Below, piece after piece: positions 6,617-7,000 of a stretch of 7,000 nucleotides of DNA (the first letter of the stretch is position 1; each line of letters begins with the position of its first letter). The notes beneath the pieces are model-generated. The model worked only from the letters and a program-made list of their open reading frames with translations, did no database searches and was not told the DNA's origin. The translations under genes were made by a program, and so were the position numbers. Origin of the DNA: CAKSQL01 sp045606465 (GTDB lineage Bacteria; Bacillota; Clostridia; UBA1381); NCBI GenBank assembly GCA_045606465.1, contig JAZURZ010000093.1:1-7000 (forward strand), read 5' to 3'.

Positions 6617-6816
6617 ATGATTGATATTAAATCAAGTTTTTCTAGTTGGTTGTCACCTGACGAAATATTAAAATTATCATATTATGATTTATTGAAAGAG
6701 GAACACAATATATGTATCTTTATTAATCAGCAATTTTTTTTGAGCAACCGTTGTTTCCAATTTTAGAGTTTCTTTTTTCTTATTTAAGATTTAACTGTAA
6801 GCTTACATCAATATAA
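6617..6816 (+). pseudogene. Frameshifted remnant of a probable immunity gene
   Basis: The ATG at 6617 follows AGGGGGA with a 6-nt gap, a strong ribosome binding site. The frame starts MIDIKSSFSSWLSPDEILKL, continues through ICIFINQQF and, as it stands, ends at TAG 6764-6766 (49 aa). At the T8 tract 6734-6741, adding one T (or removing two) switches to a frame reading EQPLFPILEFLFSYLRFN, which is far more protein-like and runs to TAA at 6814-6816. The product would be about 66 aa. The 5' location immediately after the toxin remnant, the acidic/aromatic character and the FP-x-LEF pattern suggest a small immunity protein, but I do not recognise the family firmly. The 3' end stops just before the GGGGACG hairpin at 6822 and is probably truncated there. 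Confidence 0.5.
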
Positions 6817-6821
6817 GCCAT

Positions 6822-6854
6822 TTGGGGACGTACATTTTTTGGCTCGTCCCCCAA
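6822..6854. repeat. GGGGACG imperfect palindrome, REP-like
   Basis: TTGGGGACG (6822-6830) pairs with CGTCCCCCAA (6845-6854), leaving one bulged C and a 14-nt T-rich loop. Short GGGGACG...CGTCCCC hairpins are scattered as repeats in many clostridial genomes and often mark recombined or transposase-associated regions. No T-run follows, so it is not an intrinsic terminator. It sits exactly between the immunity remnant and the Rhs remnant, where GC rises sharply. Confidence 0.5.
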
Positions 6855-6865
6855 GTTCCCCATAG

Positions 6866-6958
6866 CGGACAACCTACACCTACACTCCTGATGGTTTGCG
6901 AGCGTCAAAAACCCAAGGCACAAATCAGACTAAGTTCTATTGGGACAGAGGGTGCTGA
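6866..6958 (+). pseudogene. Rhs/YD-repeat core fragment
   Basis: The frame beginning after a TAG at 6863-6865 reads RTTYTYTPDGLRASK, then TKFYWDRG, then stops at TGA 6956-6958. YTYTPDGLR followed by a threonine-rich stretch and YWDRG is the pattern of the Rhs-repeat core just before the variable toxin tip. There is no start codon, no ribosome binding site and no room for the rest of the protein, so this is a fragment. From 6954 another frame stays open to the window edge (ADVYKTKSGARFLNR), which would fit a one-base shift, but that segment is not recognisably Rhs. Nothing further can be identified in 6959-7000. GC here is near 48%, well above its surroundings, supporting a separate origin. 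Confidence 0.6.
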
Positions 6959-7000
6959 TGTTTACAAAACAAAAAGTGGTGCAAGATTTTTGAACCGACC

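Noticed and set aside
6822..6854. GGGGACG hairpin as an intrinsic terminator for the SGNH operon
   Set aside because: The T-run is in the loop, and on neither strand does a T-run follow the stem; it is also 430 nt from the SGNH stop.
6972..6998. Minus-strand GGTTCAAAAATCTTGCACCA resembling a tRNA 3' end or attachment site
   Set aside because: The T-stem halves do not pair, the loop is wrong, and no D or anticodon arm is present within the sequence available.

Overview
AT-rich DNA with strong AGGAGG-type ribosome binding sites and near-consensus sigma-A promoters points to a low-GC Clostridia-type Firmicute, probably an anaerobic gut or rumen commensal. This is inferred from gene families and composition, not from a phylogenetic marker. 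Family names below come from reading the translations, not from a database search.

Layout. (1) 44-1920: a monocistronic minus-strand unit with promoter, candidate operator, a 573-aa cytoplasmic TIM-barrel-like glycosidase relative, and a hairpin terminator. (2) 1929-4576: a minus-strand operon running DUF2975-type membrane protein, small YozG-like HTH regulator, large DUF4173-type membrane protein. It starts at a consensus promoter followed by a perfect 15-bp palindrome in the leader and ends at an intrinsic terminator. The DUF4173 gene carries a 124-codon N-terminal extension, and a strong internal Shine-Dalgarno/ATG lies exactly where an ordinary DUF4173 protein would begin. (3) 4644-6392: a divergent plus-strand pair, an alpha/beta-hydrolase esterase and an SGNH/GDSL hydrolase 22 nt apart. 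Both look like acyl-ester (for example acetyl) hydrolases, consistent with trimming acylated carbohydrates. (4) 6393-7000: a decayed mosaic without an intact gene. It holds a toxin C-terminal remnant with one in-frame stop, the 5' part of a probable cognate immunity gene frameshifted in a T8 tract, a GGGGACG hairpin repeat, and a piece of Rhs/YD-repeat core that soon loses its frame. GC changes from about 27% (6601-6760) to about 48% (6841-7000) by hand count.

How it fits together. The regulator in block 2 is the natural candidate to bind the leader palindrome of its own operon, making a self-regulated membrane module of unknown function. The enzymes of blocks 1 and 3 suggest use of plant or host glycans. 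Block 4 is the edge of a polymorphic-toxin (Rhs-type) accessory region, joined directly after the SGNH stop codon. The most noteworthy items are this undocumented toxin/immunity remnant and the apparent in-frame merger of a small membrane protein with DUF4173.
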